From Fluviibacter phosphoraccumulans_A (lineage in GTDB: Bacteria; Pseudomonadota; Gammaproteobacteria; Burkholderiales; Rhodocyclaceae): a stretch of DNA of 64,000 bases. Made by a program: the position numbers and the translations under genes. Location of the stretch: positions 496,001 through 560,000 of the forward strand of contig CP126743.1 of assembly GCA_036287865.1 (NCBI GenBank). Reading direction: 5' to 3'. This document shows positions 1-8,083 of the stretch, piece after piece; within the stretch, counting starts at the first letter, position 1; the number at the start of each line of letters is the position of its first letter. The notes below the pieces were generated by a model. The model was not told where the DNA came from, searched no databases, and saw only the letters and a list, made by a program, of their open reading frames with translations.

Positions 1-30
1 CGGCCGGCCGATGGTCAGATTCTGGCTCAT
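1..30 (-). CDS. Start of an unidentified CDS, cut by window edge
   Basis: An ATG on the minus strand at 30-28 overlaps the proB stop codon in an ATGA arrangement (27-30), and the ten codons visible (MSQNLTIGRP) are open to the window edge. This suggests a further gene translationally coupled to proB. Too little is present to name a product. Confidence 0.35.
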   Translation of the reverse strand, partial: MSQNLTIGRP

Positions 31-1160
31 ACAATGACGAGGTTGTCCCGGTGAATCAGTTCGGGGGCACCCAGATAGCCGAGGCGTTGTTCGATTTCTG
101 AACTCGGGCAACCGGCGATGCGGCGTGCTTCGCTGCTGGCGTAGTTACTGAGGCCGCGGGCGATTTCGTTGCCAGCTTCATCCAGGCAGGCGACGACAGC
201 ACCACGTTCGAATTCACCATCGACTAGCGTCACGCCCACAGGCAATAGATTGCTACCAGCACGCAGGGCTTTGCTGGCACCGGCATCTAGTTGGATGCGG
301 CCGGCGAGCTGTAGATGATCGGCCAGCCACTGCTTGCGTGCCGCCAGCGGGGGCTGGCTGGCAATGAGCAGCGTGCCGAGTTGTTCGCCCTGCAAAAGCC
401 GGGGCAAAGCATTGGGTGCGCGACCACTAGCAATAACGGTGTGCGCACCACTGCGTGCCGCACGTTTGGCGGCCCAGATTTTGGTGATCATGCCGCCGGT
501 ACCGACATGGGTGCCGCTGCCGCCGGCCATGCGCTCGTACTGTTCATCACCTGCCGCGCCTTGTTGTACCAGCGTAGCTGAAGCGTCTTTGCGCGGATCG
601 GCCGTGTAGAGGCCTTCCTGGTCGGTCAGGATGACTAGCGCATCGGCTTCGATCAGATTGGCGACGAGTGCGCCCAGTGTGTCGTTATCACCAAAGCGAA
701 TCTCATCGGTGGCAACCGTATCGTTTTCGTTAATGATGGGCAGCACGCCGAGATCGAGCAGGGTGCTGATCGTCGCGCGGGCGTTCAAGCAGCGAGTTCG
801 GTCGGCCAGGTCTTCGTGCGTGAGCAGAATCTGCGCGGTACGGATGCCGTGTGCACCAAAGGCTTGCTGATAGGTTTGCGCCAGCCCCATCTGGCCAACG
901 GCGGCCGCCGCCTGGAGCTCAGGGATGCTGCTCGGGCGCTTTTGCCAGCCCAGTTGTTGCATGCCGCAGGCAATGGCGCCGGAGGAAACGAGCAGAATCC
1001 GGCGGCAGTTAGCTGCCAGCTCGGCGAGTTGTTGCGCCCAGCTGTTAATGGCATTCAGGTCGAGGCCCGTGCCATTGTTGGTGATGAGCGCACTGCCGAT
1101 CTTGACGATCAGGGTGCGGGCATCGACCAGGGGTTGGCGGGCGGCAACGCGTTGGGTCAC
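27..1160 (-). CDS. proB: Glutamate 5-kinase
   Basis: Cytoplasmic enzyme that phosphorylates glutamate with ATP in the first step of proline synthesis. The 377-residue product has an N-terminal amino-acid kinase domain (about residues 15-260) with VKIGSALIT near residue 19, a glycine/serine loop SSGAIACGM, NENDTV and GTGGMITK, followed by a C-terminal PUA domain (about 280-370). That is the full two-domain architecture of the proteobacterial enzyme. The start is GTG at 1160, which overlaps the obgE stop in a GTGA tetranucleotide (1157-1160), so translation is probably coupled. It is the last complete gene of an rplU-rpmA-obgE-proB series, an order common in betaproteobacteria. No lesions seen. 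Confidence 0.96.
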   Translation of the reverse strand: MTQRVAARQPLVDARTLIVKIGSALITNNGTGLDLNAINSWAQQLAELAANCRRILLVSSGAIACGMQQLGWQKRPSSIPELQAAAAVGQMGLAQTYQQAFGAHGIRTAQILLTHEDLADRTRCLNARATISTLLDLGVLPIINENDTVATDEIRFGDNDTLGALVANLIEADALVILTDQEGLYTADPRKDASATLVQQGAAGDEQYERMAGGSGTHVGTGGMITKIWAAKRAARSGAHTVIASGRAPNALPRLLQGEQLGTLLIASQPPLAARKQWLADHLQLAGRIQLDAGASKALRAGSNLLPVGVTLVDGEFERGAVVACLDEAGNEIARGLSNYASSEARRIAGCPSSEIEQRLGYLGAPELIHRDNLVIV

Positions 1161-2275
1161 GATGCATCATCCTCGTCTTCGTCGATGAAGACGGTTTCGC
1201 CATCGGGCATGACATCACGCACATCATGTTCGGTGTGCACCGGCAATGCAGGTGGCATGGCACCCAGCGCGTCTTGAATCGCAAAAATCAGCGGCTTGGT
1301 GCCGTCACCGGTAATCGCGGCGATGGCAAAGTGACGCTCGGCTTTGCCCTTGGCTTTTTTGAATTTTTTCAGGAAGTCGTCGATGCGCTTCTGACGTTCC
1401 TCTTCGGGAATCAGATCCAGTTTGTTCAGGATGAGCCAACGTGGCTTTTCGGCAAGCGTCGGATCGTATTTTTCCAGCTCTGCGGCAATAGCGATGGCAT
1501 CGTGTACCGGATCCGCTTCGGGGTCGAACGGTACCAGATCAACGAGGTGCATGATCAGGCGGGTGCGTGCCAGGTGACGTATGAAACGGTGGCCAAGGCC
1601 AGCGCCTTCCGCCGCGCCTTCGATCACGCCGGGAATATCGGCAATCACAAAGCTGCGGTTTTCATCGGTACGGACCACGCCCAGATTAGGGTGCAGTGTC
1701 GTAAAGGGGTAGTCCGCCACTTTCGGTTTTGCAGCCGAGACTGCGCGGATGAAGGTGCTCTTGCCCGCATTGGGTAAGCCGAGCAGGCCAACATCGGCCA
1801 GCACCTTGAGTTCCAGCTTGAGCATGCGCTCTTCGCCGGGCGACCCCCGCGTGAACTGGCGTGGGGCACGATTGATGCTGGACTTGAAGTGAATGTTGCC
1901 AAGACCGCCACGGCCGCCCTGGGCGACCAGCACCATTTTGCCGTCTTCGTTCATGTCGTGCAGGACGACACCGGTTTCATAATCGGAAATAACGGTACCG
2001 ACAGGCATGCGTAGGGTGATGTCTTCTGCGCCAGCACCATAACATTCGGCGCTCATGCCGTTCTGGCCGTTGCGTGCCAGAAACTTGCGGGTGTATCGGT
2101 ATTCAACGAGGGTGTTGATATTGCGGTTGGCGATTGCCCAGACGCTGCCGCCTTTGCCGCCATCGCCGCCGCTTGGGCCGCCACGGGGCACATATTTTTC
2201 ACGGCGGAACGCGGCACAGCCATCGCCGCCCTTGCCGGCCATGACTTCGATACGCGCTTCATCAATAAATTTCAT
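1157..2275 (-). CDS. obgE: Obg-family GTPase ObgE/CgtA
   Basis: Ribosome-associated GTPase acting in 50S subunit maturation and stress/cell-cycle control. The 372-residue protein begins with the glycine-rich Obg fold (about 1-158, KGGDGCAAFRREK and GGRGGLGN), then a G domain with P-loop GLPNAGKST at about 166, switch-region DIPGVIEGA and the NKLD guanine-specificity motif, and ends in a short acidic tail (DEDEDD). Length and order match the family. It follows rpmA and precedes proB, overlapping proB by four bases. A weak hairpin with a T-rich tail lies between rpmA and this gene, so expression may be partly uncoupled from the ribosomal protein genes. Confidence 0.97.
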   Translation of the reverse strand: MKFIDEARIEVMAGKGGDGCAAFRREKYVPRGGPSGGDGGKGGSVWAIANRNINTLVEYRYTRKFLARNGQNGMSAECYGAGAEDITLRMPVGTVISDYETGVVLHDMNEDGKMVLVAQGGRGGLGNIHFKSSINRAPRQFTRGSPGEERMLKLELKVLADVGLLGLPNAGKSTFIRAVSAAKPKVADYPFTTLHPNLGVVRTDENRSFVIADIPGVIEGAAEGAGLGHRFIRHLARTRLIMHLVDLVPFDPEADPVHDAIAIAAELEKYDPTLAEKPRWLILNKLDLIPEEERQKRIDDFLKKFKKAKGKAERHFAIAAITGDGTKPLIFAIQDALGAMPPALPVHTEHDVRDVMPDGETVFIDEDEDDAS

Positions 2276-2287
2276 ACGAACTCTGCT

Positions 2288-2313
2288 AAAGAAAAAGTCC
2301 TACCGGTAAGGAT
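2288..2313 (-). terminator. Possible terminator/attenuator after rpmA
   Basis: On the minus strand a TCCTTACC/GGTAGGA hairpin (+ strand 2298-2312) is followed by a T-rich run (the A-rich bases 2288-2297). It sits between rpmA and obgE and could reduce read-through into obgE-proB. The loop is tight, so confidence is modest. Confidence 0.45.
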
Positions 2314-2358
2314 AGGGCTTTAATGTGCCGGCGGGCAAGCTGCCCGACCAGACACGAA

Positions 2359-2619
2359 TTACTGTGCCGGCTGAATGACGACGGTACGACGCTTCTGTTC
2401 GCCACGAATGGTGAACTTGACGGTGCCGTCGATCAGTGCGAACAGGGTGTGATCCTTGCCCATACCGACGTTGTCGCCTGCGTGGAACTCGGTACCACGT
2501 TGGCGAACGATAATGTTGCCAGCCTTAACCAGTTGACCACCGTAGCGCTTAACGCCTAGTCGTTTGGCTTCTGAGTCGCGGCCGTTACGTGAACTACCGC
2601 CTGCTTTTTTATGTGCCAT
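2359..2619 (-). CDS. rpmA: 50S ribosomal protein L27
   Basis: Large-subunit ribosomal protein near the peptidyl-transferase centre. The 86-residue sequence starts MAHKKAGGSSRNGRDS, the diagnostic L27 N-terminus, and contains KRYGGQ, RQRGTEFHAG and VGMGKDHTLFAL as expected. Length is standard. It lies 29 bases downstream of rplU on the same strand, the usual rplU-rpmA pair, and is read from the rplU promoter. Confidence 0.98.
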   Translation of the reverse strand: MAHKKAGGSSRNGRDSEAKRLGVKRYGGQLVKAGNIIVRQRGTEFHAGDNVGMGKDHTLFALIDGTVKFTIRGEQKRRTVVIQPAQ

Positions 2620-2648
2620 GGTGTGTGAGGCTCCTTAGCTTGACCGGG

Positions 2649-2960
2649 TTAGCCTGCGATTGCGTTGATCTGCAGTTCGGTGTAATTCTGACGATGGCCT
2701 TGACGCTTCTGGTAGTGCTTACGACGGCGCATTTTGAAAATGCGAACCTTGTCGCGACGACCTTGGCTCAGTACCGTGGCCGAAACGCTTGCACCTGCCA
2801 CCAGAGGGGCACCGATTTTAACGGCTTCGCCTTCGCCGACCATAAGAACCTGGTCGATGGTGATCTGGGTGCCAACTTCTGCCGGTATCTGTTCTACTTT
2901 AATTTTTTCACCTGCGACAACGCGATACTGCTTGCCGCCGGTTTTTATGACCGCGTACAT
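2649..2960 (-). CDS. rplU: 50S ribosomal protein L21
   Basis: Large-subunit protein that binds 23S rRNA. With the start at 2960 the product is 103 residues beginning MYAVIKTGGKQYRV, the family N-terminus, and ending with the basic RRRKHYQKRQGHRQ segment. A longer frame from 2996 exists but adds 12 residues foreign to L21. The chosen ATG is preceded by a good ribosome-binding site (GGAGT, seven bases upstream). It is the first gene of the rplU-rpmA-obgE-proB series, with a strong promoter just upstream. Confidence 0.97.
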   Translation of the reverse strand: MYAVIKTGGKQYRVVAGEKIKVEQIPAEVGTQITIDQVLMVGEGEAVKIGAPLVAGASVSATVLSQGRRDKVRIFKMRRRKHYQKRQGHRQNYTELQINAIAG

Positions 2961-2995
2961 GTTGGACTCCGAATGGATATTGCAAAGAACTCGCA

Positions 2996-3024
2996 ACTTT
3001 ACGCAAAAAATCCTTTGCTGTCAA
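2996..3024 (-). promoter_or_regulatory. sigma70-type promoter for rplU operon
   Basis: Minus-strand TTGACA (3024-3019), a 17-base spacer and TAAAGT (3001-2996) lie 36-64 bases upstream of the rplU start. The -35 is a perfect consensus, which fits a ribosomal protein operon. Confidence 0.7.
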
Positions 3025-3085
3025 AGTGTTTGCGCATCCGTGCCGGTGAAGGTGTTGTTTTAGGCCGGAATTCGGGTGTTTTGCC

Positions 3086-3114
3086 TTGACGCGGGGCGCT
3101 CGCGCCCGTACATT
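3086..3114 (+). promoter_or_regulatory. sigma70-type promoter for ispB
   Basis: TTGACG (3086-3091), a 17-base spacer and TACATT (3109-3114) lie 57 bases before the ispB GTG start and point away from the rplU promoter. Confidence 0.65.
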
Positions 3115-3170
3115 CGGCTCTTTTAATCCTGTGGCGATACCTTATCGCTGCAGCGCTCAATGATTAGACT

Positions 3171-4151
3171 GTGACATCCAGCCAGACCCAACCCCTCTTT
3201 GCCCAGCTGATTGCCGACGAAATGCGGCAGGTGGACGACGTGATTCGCGCCTCTCTGCATTCGGAGATGGTGCTGGTGCGCCAGGTATCCGAGTACATTA
3301 TTCACAGCGGTGGCAAGCGCTTGCGCCCGGCGTTGTTGTTGCTGACAGCGGGCGCCTGTGGCGTACCCGGTGCGCAAGCCCGGATTCTGGCGGCAGTGGT
3401 CGAGTTTATTCATACGGCAACGCTGCTGCATGATGATGTGGTGGATGAATCCAGTTTGCGTCGTGGCCGCGAAACGGCTAATGAACTCTTTGGTAACGCA
3501 GCCAGTGTGCTGGTCGGTGACTTCCTGTACTCGCGCGCATTCCAGATGATGGTGTCGGTGGGTCGTATGCGGGTGATGGAAGTCTTGTCCGAAGCCACGA
3601 ACATCATCGCCGAAGGTGAAGTGCTGCAGCTCATGAATTGTAATGACGCGGATGTGAATGAAGAACGCTATCTGCAGGTGATTCGTTACAAGACGGCCAA
3701 GCTGTTTGAAGCAGCGTCGCGTCTGGGCGGTGTGCTGGCGGATGCCGATGCTGCATTGGAAGATGGCCTCGCTCGTTACGGCATGCACCTGGGTACGGCT
3801 TTCCAGATTATTGATGATGTGCTCGATTACTCGGGCAATGAAGCGGATACGGGCAAGCATCTGGGTGATGACCTGGCCGAAGGCAAACCGACCTTGCCGC
3901 TGATTTATGCGCGTGATCGTGGAACGCCAGAAATTGCGGCAGCGATTCGCAAAGCGATTGAAAGTGGTGGCCTGGAAGAATTTGATGCCGTCTTGAAAGC
4001 TGCTCACGAGAGTGGTGCGCTGGATGCGGCGCGTGAAGCGGCGTGCGCTGAAGCCGCTTTGGCACGAGATGCTTTGAGTGGTTTGCCTGATACGCCATAT
4101 AAGCAGGCGTTGCTTGAGTTGGCTGATTTTGCGGTAGCGCGTACCCATTAA
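3171..4151 (+). CDS. ispB: Octaprenyl diphosphate synthase (long-chain trans-polyprenyl synthase)
   Basis: Extends farnesyl diphosphate with isopentenyl units to make the quinone side chain. The 326-residue protein carries both aspartate-rich motifs of trans-prenyltransferases: LLHDDVVDES near residue 86 and IIDDVLDYSG near residue 215. It also has the GGKRLRP substrate motif near 47. The start is GTG at 3171. An ATG ten bases upstream is out of frame and hits a stop after four codons. Position opposite rplU-rpmA-obgE is the common arrangement for ispB. The exact chain length (octaprenyl or another) cannot be read from sequence alone. Confidence 0.93.
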   Translation: MTSSQTQPLFAQLIADEMRQVDDVIRASLHSEMVLVRQVSEYIIHSGGKRLRPALLLLTAGACGVPGAQARILAAVVEFIHTATLLHDDVVDESSLRRGRETANELFGNAASVLVGDFLYSRAFQMMVSVGRMRVMEVLSEATNIIAEGEVLQLMNCNDADVNEERYLQVIRYKTAKLFEAASRLGGVLADADAALEDGLARYGMHLGTAFQIIDDVLDYSGNEADTGKHLGDDLAEGKPTLPLIYARDRGTPEIAAAIRKAIESGGLEEFDAVLKAAHESGALDAAREAACAEAALARDALSGLPDTPYKQALLELADFAVARTH

Positions 4152-4153
4152 TC

Positions 4154-4510
4154 ATGGACCACATCACCTTTATTGAGCTGATGGGTGGGTGGGGCGATGC
4201 CCTGGGTGTGGCTGTGATCGTGATTGGCGTGGTCTGGGGTTTGATTCGTTTTCCGCTGGATTTGGCCAAGCAGGGTACGGATTATGCCTACAATATGGTG
4301 CGCAATCAGATAACGCGGACGCTGTTGCTGGGGCTGGAAGTGCTGGTGGCGGCCGATATTATCCGTACGGTCGCCGTGAGCCCGACGTTGCTAAGCGTGG
4401 CAGTGCTGGCAGCCATTGTGGCAATACGTACCTTCCTGAGTTGGTCATTGATTCTGGAAATGGAAGGTCGCTGGCCCTGGCAGAAACTGCTGAGTGGTAA
4501 GTCGGATTAA
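4154..4510 (+). CDS. DUF1622 family membrane protein
   Basis: A 118-residue protein with three likely membrane segments: about residues 15-32, 58-75 and 80-95. It also has a conserved-looking RTFLSWSLILEMEGRWPW segment near the C-terminus, which matches the DUF1622 family as I know it. Function unknown. It starts two bases after the ispB stop, so the two are almost certainly cotranscribed. It ends just before a strong hairpin at 4522-4560. Confidence 0.8.
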   Translation: MDHITFIELMGGWGDALGVAVIVIGVVWGLIRFPLDLAKQGTDYAYNMVRNQITRTLLLGLEVLVAADIIRTVAVSPTLLSVAVLAAIVAIRTFLSWSLILEMEGRWPWQKLLSGKSD

Positions 4511-4521
4511 TCGAAGAGATA

Positions 4522-4560
4522 CAAAGCAAAGGGGCAGCACAATGCGGCCCCTTTGCTTTG
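4522..4560. terminator. Bidirectional hairpin terminator
   Basis: A perfect 14-base stem (4522-4535 paired with 4547-4560, GC-rich at the loop side and A/T-rich outside) with an 11-base loop. It lies between the end of the ispB-DUF1622 pair and the 3' end of the minus-strand lipase remnant, so it can serve both directions. Confidence 0.75.
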
Positions 4561-4573
4561 ATACGTTGCCCGT

Positions 4574-5080
4574 TTACCGTTTAGCGGCAACCTTTTTGGC
4601 TACAGGTTTTTTTGCTGTGGGTTTGCTTGCAGCGGGTTTTTTGACACCCGAACGAGCCTTGGCCGGGGCTTTTTTTGCCGGTGCGGCGTGCTTTTCGCCT
4701 GGCTTGTGGGGCTGGCCCTGGCTAGAGTGAAATGCATAGCTGGAGAATGCATTTGCCAATGCCGTTGGACCTGGGGCTTCGGCAGTGAAACGCTCTTTGC
4801 GGTGAACGTCATAGGTGACGAAGTTCTCGCCCTTCGGCGGCATATCAAGGCATGAAGCATCGGATAGCGTGTTTTAGAAGTCGTCCAGGCCAACAGCCCA
4901 GTGACGCTGCATGCTTTCTGCGCTGAACTCGGCGTCTTTATACTGACCTTCGCCAAACTTATTCTGATAGATCATCTGAATGACGTTGTAGTTAGAACCC
5001 ATGGCCTGTTCGGCGATCTTGTCGAAATACGGATCGGCTTTGCGAACGGCCGGTGGGATGCGGTCGATCGTACTTAATCT
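4574..5080 (-). pseudogene. Patatin-like phospholipase (DUF3734 type), C-terminal remnant
   Basis: The minus strand from 5080 translates in one frame as the C-terminal region of the patatin/DUF3734 family (LSTIDRIPPAVR, NVIQMIYQNKF, MQRHWAVGLDD, then FVTYDVHRKERF), ending in a lysine/alanine/proline-rich tail (about 35 residues). The catalytic patatin domain is missing entirely. An in-frame TAA at 4876-4874 interrupts the frame where the family usually has a polar residue, which fits a CAA-to-TAA change. The 5' break abuts the truncated acetoacetate decarboxylase, read on the other strand, so the junction near 5080 looks like a deletion or rearrangement that removed both N-termini. In other betaproteobacteria this lipase is found next to acetoacetate decarboxylase and hydroxybutyrate dehydrogenase genes. 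Confidence 0.75.
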
Positions 5081-5083
5081 TAC

Positions 5084-5764
5084 TTGAGCCCGGCTTTTTC
5101 AAAGGGGCCGTACGAGATGTTTAATCGCGAGTTCTTGATCATTACGTACCGTACGGATCCAGAAGCGTTCCGTAAAGCATTGCCTGAACCGCTGACGTTT
5201 AAAGATCCGCTCGTGAATTACGAGTTCATCCGTATGCCTAGTGCCTCGGGATTTGGTGATTTCACAGAGTCCGATCAGGACGGTAAGGCAGGTTGGTATA
5301 GCAACTATCTTTATCTGGATGATGCGGCCGCGACGCTGGGCGGTCGTGAACTCTGGGGTTTCCCGAAGAAAATTGCGCATCCCAAGTTGGCCATCGAAAG
5401 TGATGCACTGGTGGGCACCCTGGATTACGGTTCGATTCGCATCGCCAACGGTACGATGGGTTACAAGTACACATCGCTGGATGCCGATGCCGAAGCCAAG
5501 AAAATGATGGCGATACCCAATTATTTGCTGAAAATTATTCCTAATCCGGATAATACGCCGGGCATCTGTCAGTTGGTCCGCTATTACGCTGAGAATGTTC
5601 AGATGTCACAGGCATGGACGGGTCCGGCACAGCTGGAGTTCTTTAAACACGCTCTGGCGCCGGTGGCTGACCTTTCGGTGCTCGAGGTCGTCGGTGCCAA
5701 GCACCTAGTCTGCAGCACCTATACGATTGGCCTCGGTGAAATCGTTTTTGATTATCTGAAGTAA
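5084..5764 (+). CDS. adc: Acetoacetate decarboxylase, 5'-truncated
   Basis: Decarboxylates acetoacetate to acetone and CO2. The frame keeps the family core: SPAFSKGPY, NREFLIITYRTDPEAFR, and the ELWGFPKK segment whose lysine pair contains the Schiff-base lysine. It also keeps the C-terminal LVCSTYTIGLGE. Relatives usually start about 20 residues earlier. Here an in-frame TAA lies nine bases before the first possible start, a TTG at 5084 with no ribosome-binding site, and the next ATG (5117) would remove still more. The upstream sequence belongs to the inverted lipase remnant. I think this gene lost its 5' end and promoter in a rearrangement and is probably not expressed normally, although the catalytic region is intact. 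Confidence 0.7.
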   Translation: MSPAFSKGPYEMFNREFLIITYRTDPEAFRKALPEPLTFKDPLVNYEFIRMPSASGFGDFTESDQDGKAGWYSNYLYLDDAAATLGGRELWGFPKKIAHPKLAIESDALVGTLDYGSIRIANGTMGYKYTSLDADAEAKKMMAIPNYLLKIIPNPDNTPGICQLVRYYAENVQMSQAWTGPAQLEFFKHALAPVADLSVLEVVGAKHLVCSTYTIGLGEIVFDYLK

Positions 5765-5794
5765 TTACTAACCCCAGGTAGAGAAGGAATAAAT

Positions 5795-6559
5795 ATGTCG
5801 CTTAAAGGAAAAGCTGCGCTGGTTACTTGGTCGTGAGTGCGTGCTGAATATAGCCGTCAAGGGTGCTAAAGTTGTGATCGCTGACCTCAGCCTGAACAAT
5901 GGCAATCTGGTCGTTGATGAAATCAAAAAGCCGGTGGCGAAGCCATGGCGGTCGCGATGGATGTTTGCAATCAGGACCAGGTGAATGCTGGTATCGATGC
6001 TTGCGTTAAAGCGTTTGGTGGCATTGATATTCTGGTATCGAATGCGGGTATCCAGATTGTGCATTCGATTGAAGAGTTCCCGTTTTCCGATTGGAAGAAG
6101 CTGCTGTCCATTCACCTGGATGGCGCATTCCTGACCACGCAAGCCGCGATCAAGCATATGTACGCAGCCGGTAAGGGCGGCAAGATCATTTATATGGGCT
6201 CGGTGCATTCGCATGAAGCGTCGAAGCTCAAGGCCGCCTATGTGACTGTTAAGCACGGCCTGCTGAGTCTGGCGCGCGTGGTTGCCAAAGAAGGTGGTCC
6301 GCATGGCGTGAGCGCCAATGTGGTTTGCCCGGGCTTTGTGCGTACGCCATTGGTTAAAAAGCAGATTCCTGAGCAGGCGGCTGAACTGCACATCACGGAA
6401 GATGAAGTGATCAAGAACGTGATGCTGAAAGATACAGTCGATGGTACGTTTACGATCACGGATGACATCGCCGAGATGGTGGCTTATCTGGCTGGTACTG
6501 AAACGAATGCCATTACTGGCCAATCGTTCATCGTGAGCCACGGTTGGTTCATGCAGTAA
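5795..6559 (+). pseudogene. bdhA: 3-hydroxybutyrate dehydrogenase (SDR), broken
   Basis: Short-chain dehydrogenase that interconverts 3-hydroxybutyrate and acetoacetate. An ATG at 5795 with a good ribosome-binding site (GAGAAGG) opens MSLKGKAALVT. The nucleotide-binding glycine motif that should follow is then deleted and the frame runs into TGA. A second frame resumes at about 5830 (LGRECVLNIA, AKVVIADLS), and a one-base loss near 5930 (AAG/GCC junction) shifts to a third, open from 5945 to the stop at 6559. The catalytic part is still recognisable (serine in GSVHS, YVTVK, VVCPGFVRTPLV). The missing cofactor motif plus two frame changes make it a pseudogene. It follows adc by 30 bases, a ketone-body/PHB breakdown pairing. 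Confidence 0.8.
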
Positions 6560-6571
6560 TTTTTGATGGGC

Positions 6572-6606
6572 AAAACGGCGAGAGCATGCTCTCGCCGTTT
6601 TTATTT
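6572..6606 (+). terminator. Rho-independent terminator after bdhA
   Basis: A 30-base perfect palindrome (6572-6601; arms centred on GGCGAGAGCA/TGCTCTCGCC) runs into TTTTTATTTT. The realistic structure is a 13-base stem with a CATG loop. It lies directly after the bdhA stop. Confidence 0.85.
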
Positions 6607-6620
6607 TATAAGGTGACTGT

Positions 6621-6809
6621 ATGCCACTGATTCTGGCAGCGATTATTGTTCCGCCGATCCTGATTTATATCATCTACAAGCTTTTCCGCTTTTTTGTGAA
6701 AGGCGTGGAAGTCACGGTTGAGAACGAAAAAGAAGACCGCGAGTGGAAGGCGTATGAAGCAACGCACGATGTGTTAGACCCTGAAAAAACTAAACAGGAC
6801 GGTAAGTAA
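6621..6809 (+). CDS. Small single-pass membrane protein, unknown function
   Basis: A 62-residue protein with a hydrophobic segment at about residues 3-25 (LILAAIIVPPILIYIIY) followed by a charged cytoplasmic-type tail rich in Glu, Lys and Asp. The ATG at 6621 has a good ribosome-binding site (AAGGTGA, six bases upstream) and lies just past the bdhA terminator. I do not recognise the family. Composition and the translation signal make it likely to be real. Confidence 0.6.
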   Translation: MPLILAAIIVPPILIYIIYKLFRFFVKGVEVTVENEKEDREWKAYEATHDVLDPEKTKQDGK

Positions 6810-6821
6810 GCTTCTGTTAGA

Positions 6822-7682
6822 TCAGAAGATGTAAATCACCCGGCCGTAGGCATTCCAGAAGTAGCTGAAGTTCTCATTAATCACAGGTGCCGAGCTACCA
6901 ACGCTGGCGCCCCAGTGCTTGTCGAAACTGTAAGTTAGCATGGCGTCAATCGGTACAAACCATTTGCCATTGCGCTGGCTTTGCCCAATTCCGGTTTTAT
7001 CCCACATGGCGAGCTTGAGTTTGGGTGTGAGTTGAAAGCCGAGTGTGGGGTAGATCTCCAATGAGCGCATCAACGTGGCATTGGACGCAACAAGCGTGGT
7101 GCCCATCATGTAGCGCACCAAGGGCGAGAAGAAGGTAAAGGCGCCCGCGTTTTTTGGAGCATAGGTCATGGCCAGTTGCGGTCCGATGGCCCATTGCGCT
7201 GATGAATAGCGTGGGTTGTTATAACCGGTCGGCATGACCATGCGGAAGCCGCCGCCAAAAGTTAGATCTTGAGCAACTTCAGGGGTAAATGCGGCGAGCG
7301 TCCAGCGTGTGTTGCCCGGGTTGAATTCGCCACCATTACCGTATCTGGGTCCGCTGTTGGAATTGAAAGAGGTATCCAGACGGGTAATCGCTTGCGCGCC
7401 AGAGCGACCAAGAGCAAAGGAGTGGTACAGGCGAGGCTGGATGGTATTACTCGCGCTGTCATGCCCCTGCGCGTTGTGAAAGCCCCAGACTTCTAGCCAG
7501 GTTTTGCGTTTGCTGGCAAAGAAAAGTTCATCATCGGCTTGCGCACGGCTTTCGTTGGCAATCAGCTCGTCGTCGCTTTGAACAACACTTGGGGCGTTAG
7601 TAGTTTCTTGCGCCAGGTAGAGAGGTGCTGCCAGTGAAAAAACGAGCGTTGCCGTGACTGATTTGAAGCGTAACGAAGCCAT
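6822..7682 (-). CDS. Putative outer-membrane beta-barrel protein
   Basis: With the start at 7682 the product is 286 residues and opens with a signal-peptide-like stretch (MASLRFKSVTATLVFSLAAP). The rest is rich in alternating hydrophobic/aromatic short strands (for example WTLAAFTPEV, FGGGFRMVMPTGY, LEIYPTLGFQLTPKLKL) and ends in aromatic residues (GRVIYIF), as beta-barrel outer-membrane proteins do. It resembles transporters of the phenol meta-pathway type in general style, but I cannot assign a substrate. A longer frame reaches 7721; those 13 extra residues spoil the signal peptide. Neither start has a clear ribosome-binding site, and the region upstream is rearranged (truncated BamE-like gene, head to head), so its promoter may have been affected. 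Confidence 0.6.
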   Translation of the reverse strand: MASLRFKSVTATLVFSLAAPLYLAQETTNAPSVVQSDDELIANESRAQADDELFFASKRKTWLEVWGFHNAQGHDSASNTIQPRLYHSFALGRSGAQAITRLDTSFNSNSGPRYGNGGEFNPGNTRWTLAAFTPEVAQDLTFGGGFRMVMPTGYNNPRYSSAQWAIGPQLAMTYAPKNAGAFTFFSPLVRYMMGTTLVASNATLMRSLEIYPTLGFQLTPKLKLAMWDKTGIGQSQRNGKWFVPIDAMLTYSFDKHWGASVGSSAPVINENFSYFWNAYGRVIYIF

Positions 7683-7741
7683 CAGGGTGCTTTGATGGTG
7701 CGCGACAGGCTGTCCAGCCATAGCCAGCCAGCTTCACCACG

Positions 7742-8083
7742 TTCATGGTGTACTTCAATGACCAGGGTGTTGTGACCGGCGTTGATCAGGTGATGAATAA
7801 TAAGAACTTTGCCAAAATCAAGAATGGCATGGATGGACAGCAGGTACACAAGATTCTGGGGCCTGAGCGTTCCGTGGATCACTTCAGCGCGTTCCATCAG
7901 ATTGACTGGAATTATGGCTACTGCTCTGACAACGATGGCCGCGAAGTGTTCTCCGTCAGTTTTGATGATAAGACGCTCAAAGTTAACGGCAGTGTTGTAA
8001 CGCCAGACCTATTGTTTTCGCTCGGCGACAACGAAGAGGTGCGTTGTGTGCCATATATCATGGGCGAAACGTACGCACGCTAA
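7742..8083 (+). pseudogene. SmpA/OmlA (BamE-like) domain protein, N-terminal truncated
   Basis: The frame contains a BamE-type fold signature, GMDGQQVHKILGPERSVDHF followed by WNYGY and VSFDD, preceded by a second half-repeat ending YFNDQGVVTGVDQVM. Proteins with this sequence are secreted lipoproteins, but no signal peptide or lipobox is present. An in-frame TAG lies about 20 bases before the first usable codon, and no ribosome-binding site precedes the ATG at 7745. The 5' part of the gene has been lost, probably by deletion against the outer-membrane protein gene now facing it. It could still yield a 112-residue cytoplasmic fragment, which is unlikely to be functional. Confidence 0.6.

Noticed and set aside
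3123..4148. Long minus-strand open frame opposite ispB
   Set aside because: It is fully antisense to a well-supported gene, has no ribosome-binding site and reads as low-quality His/Arg/Gln-rich protein. It is a frame shadow of biased codon use.
5768..6541. Minus-strand 257-codon frame over bdhA
   Set aside because: Antisense to a recognisable, though broken, dehydrogenase; no family match and no translation signals.
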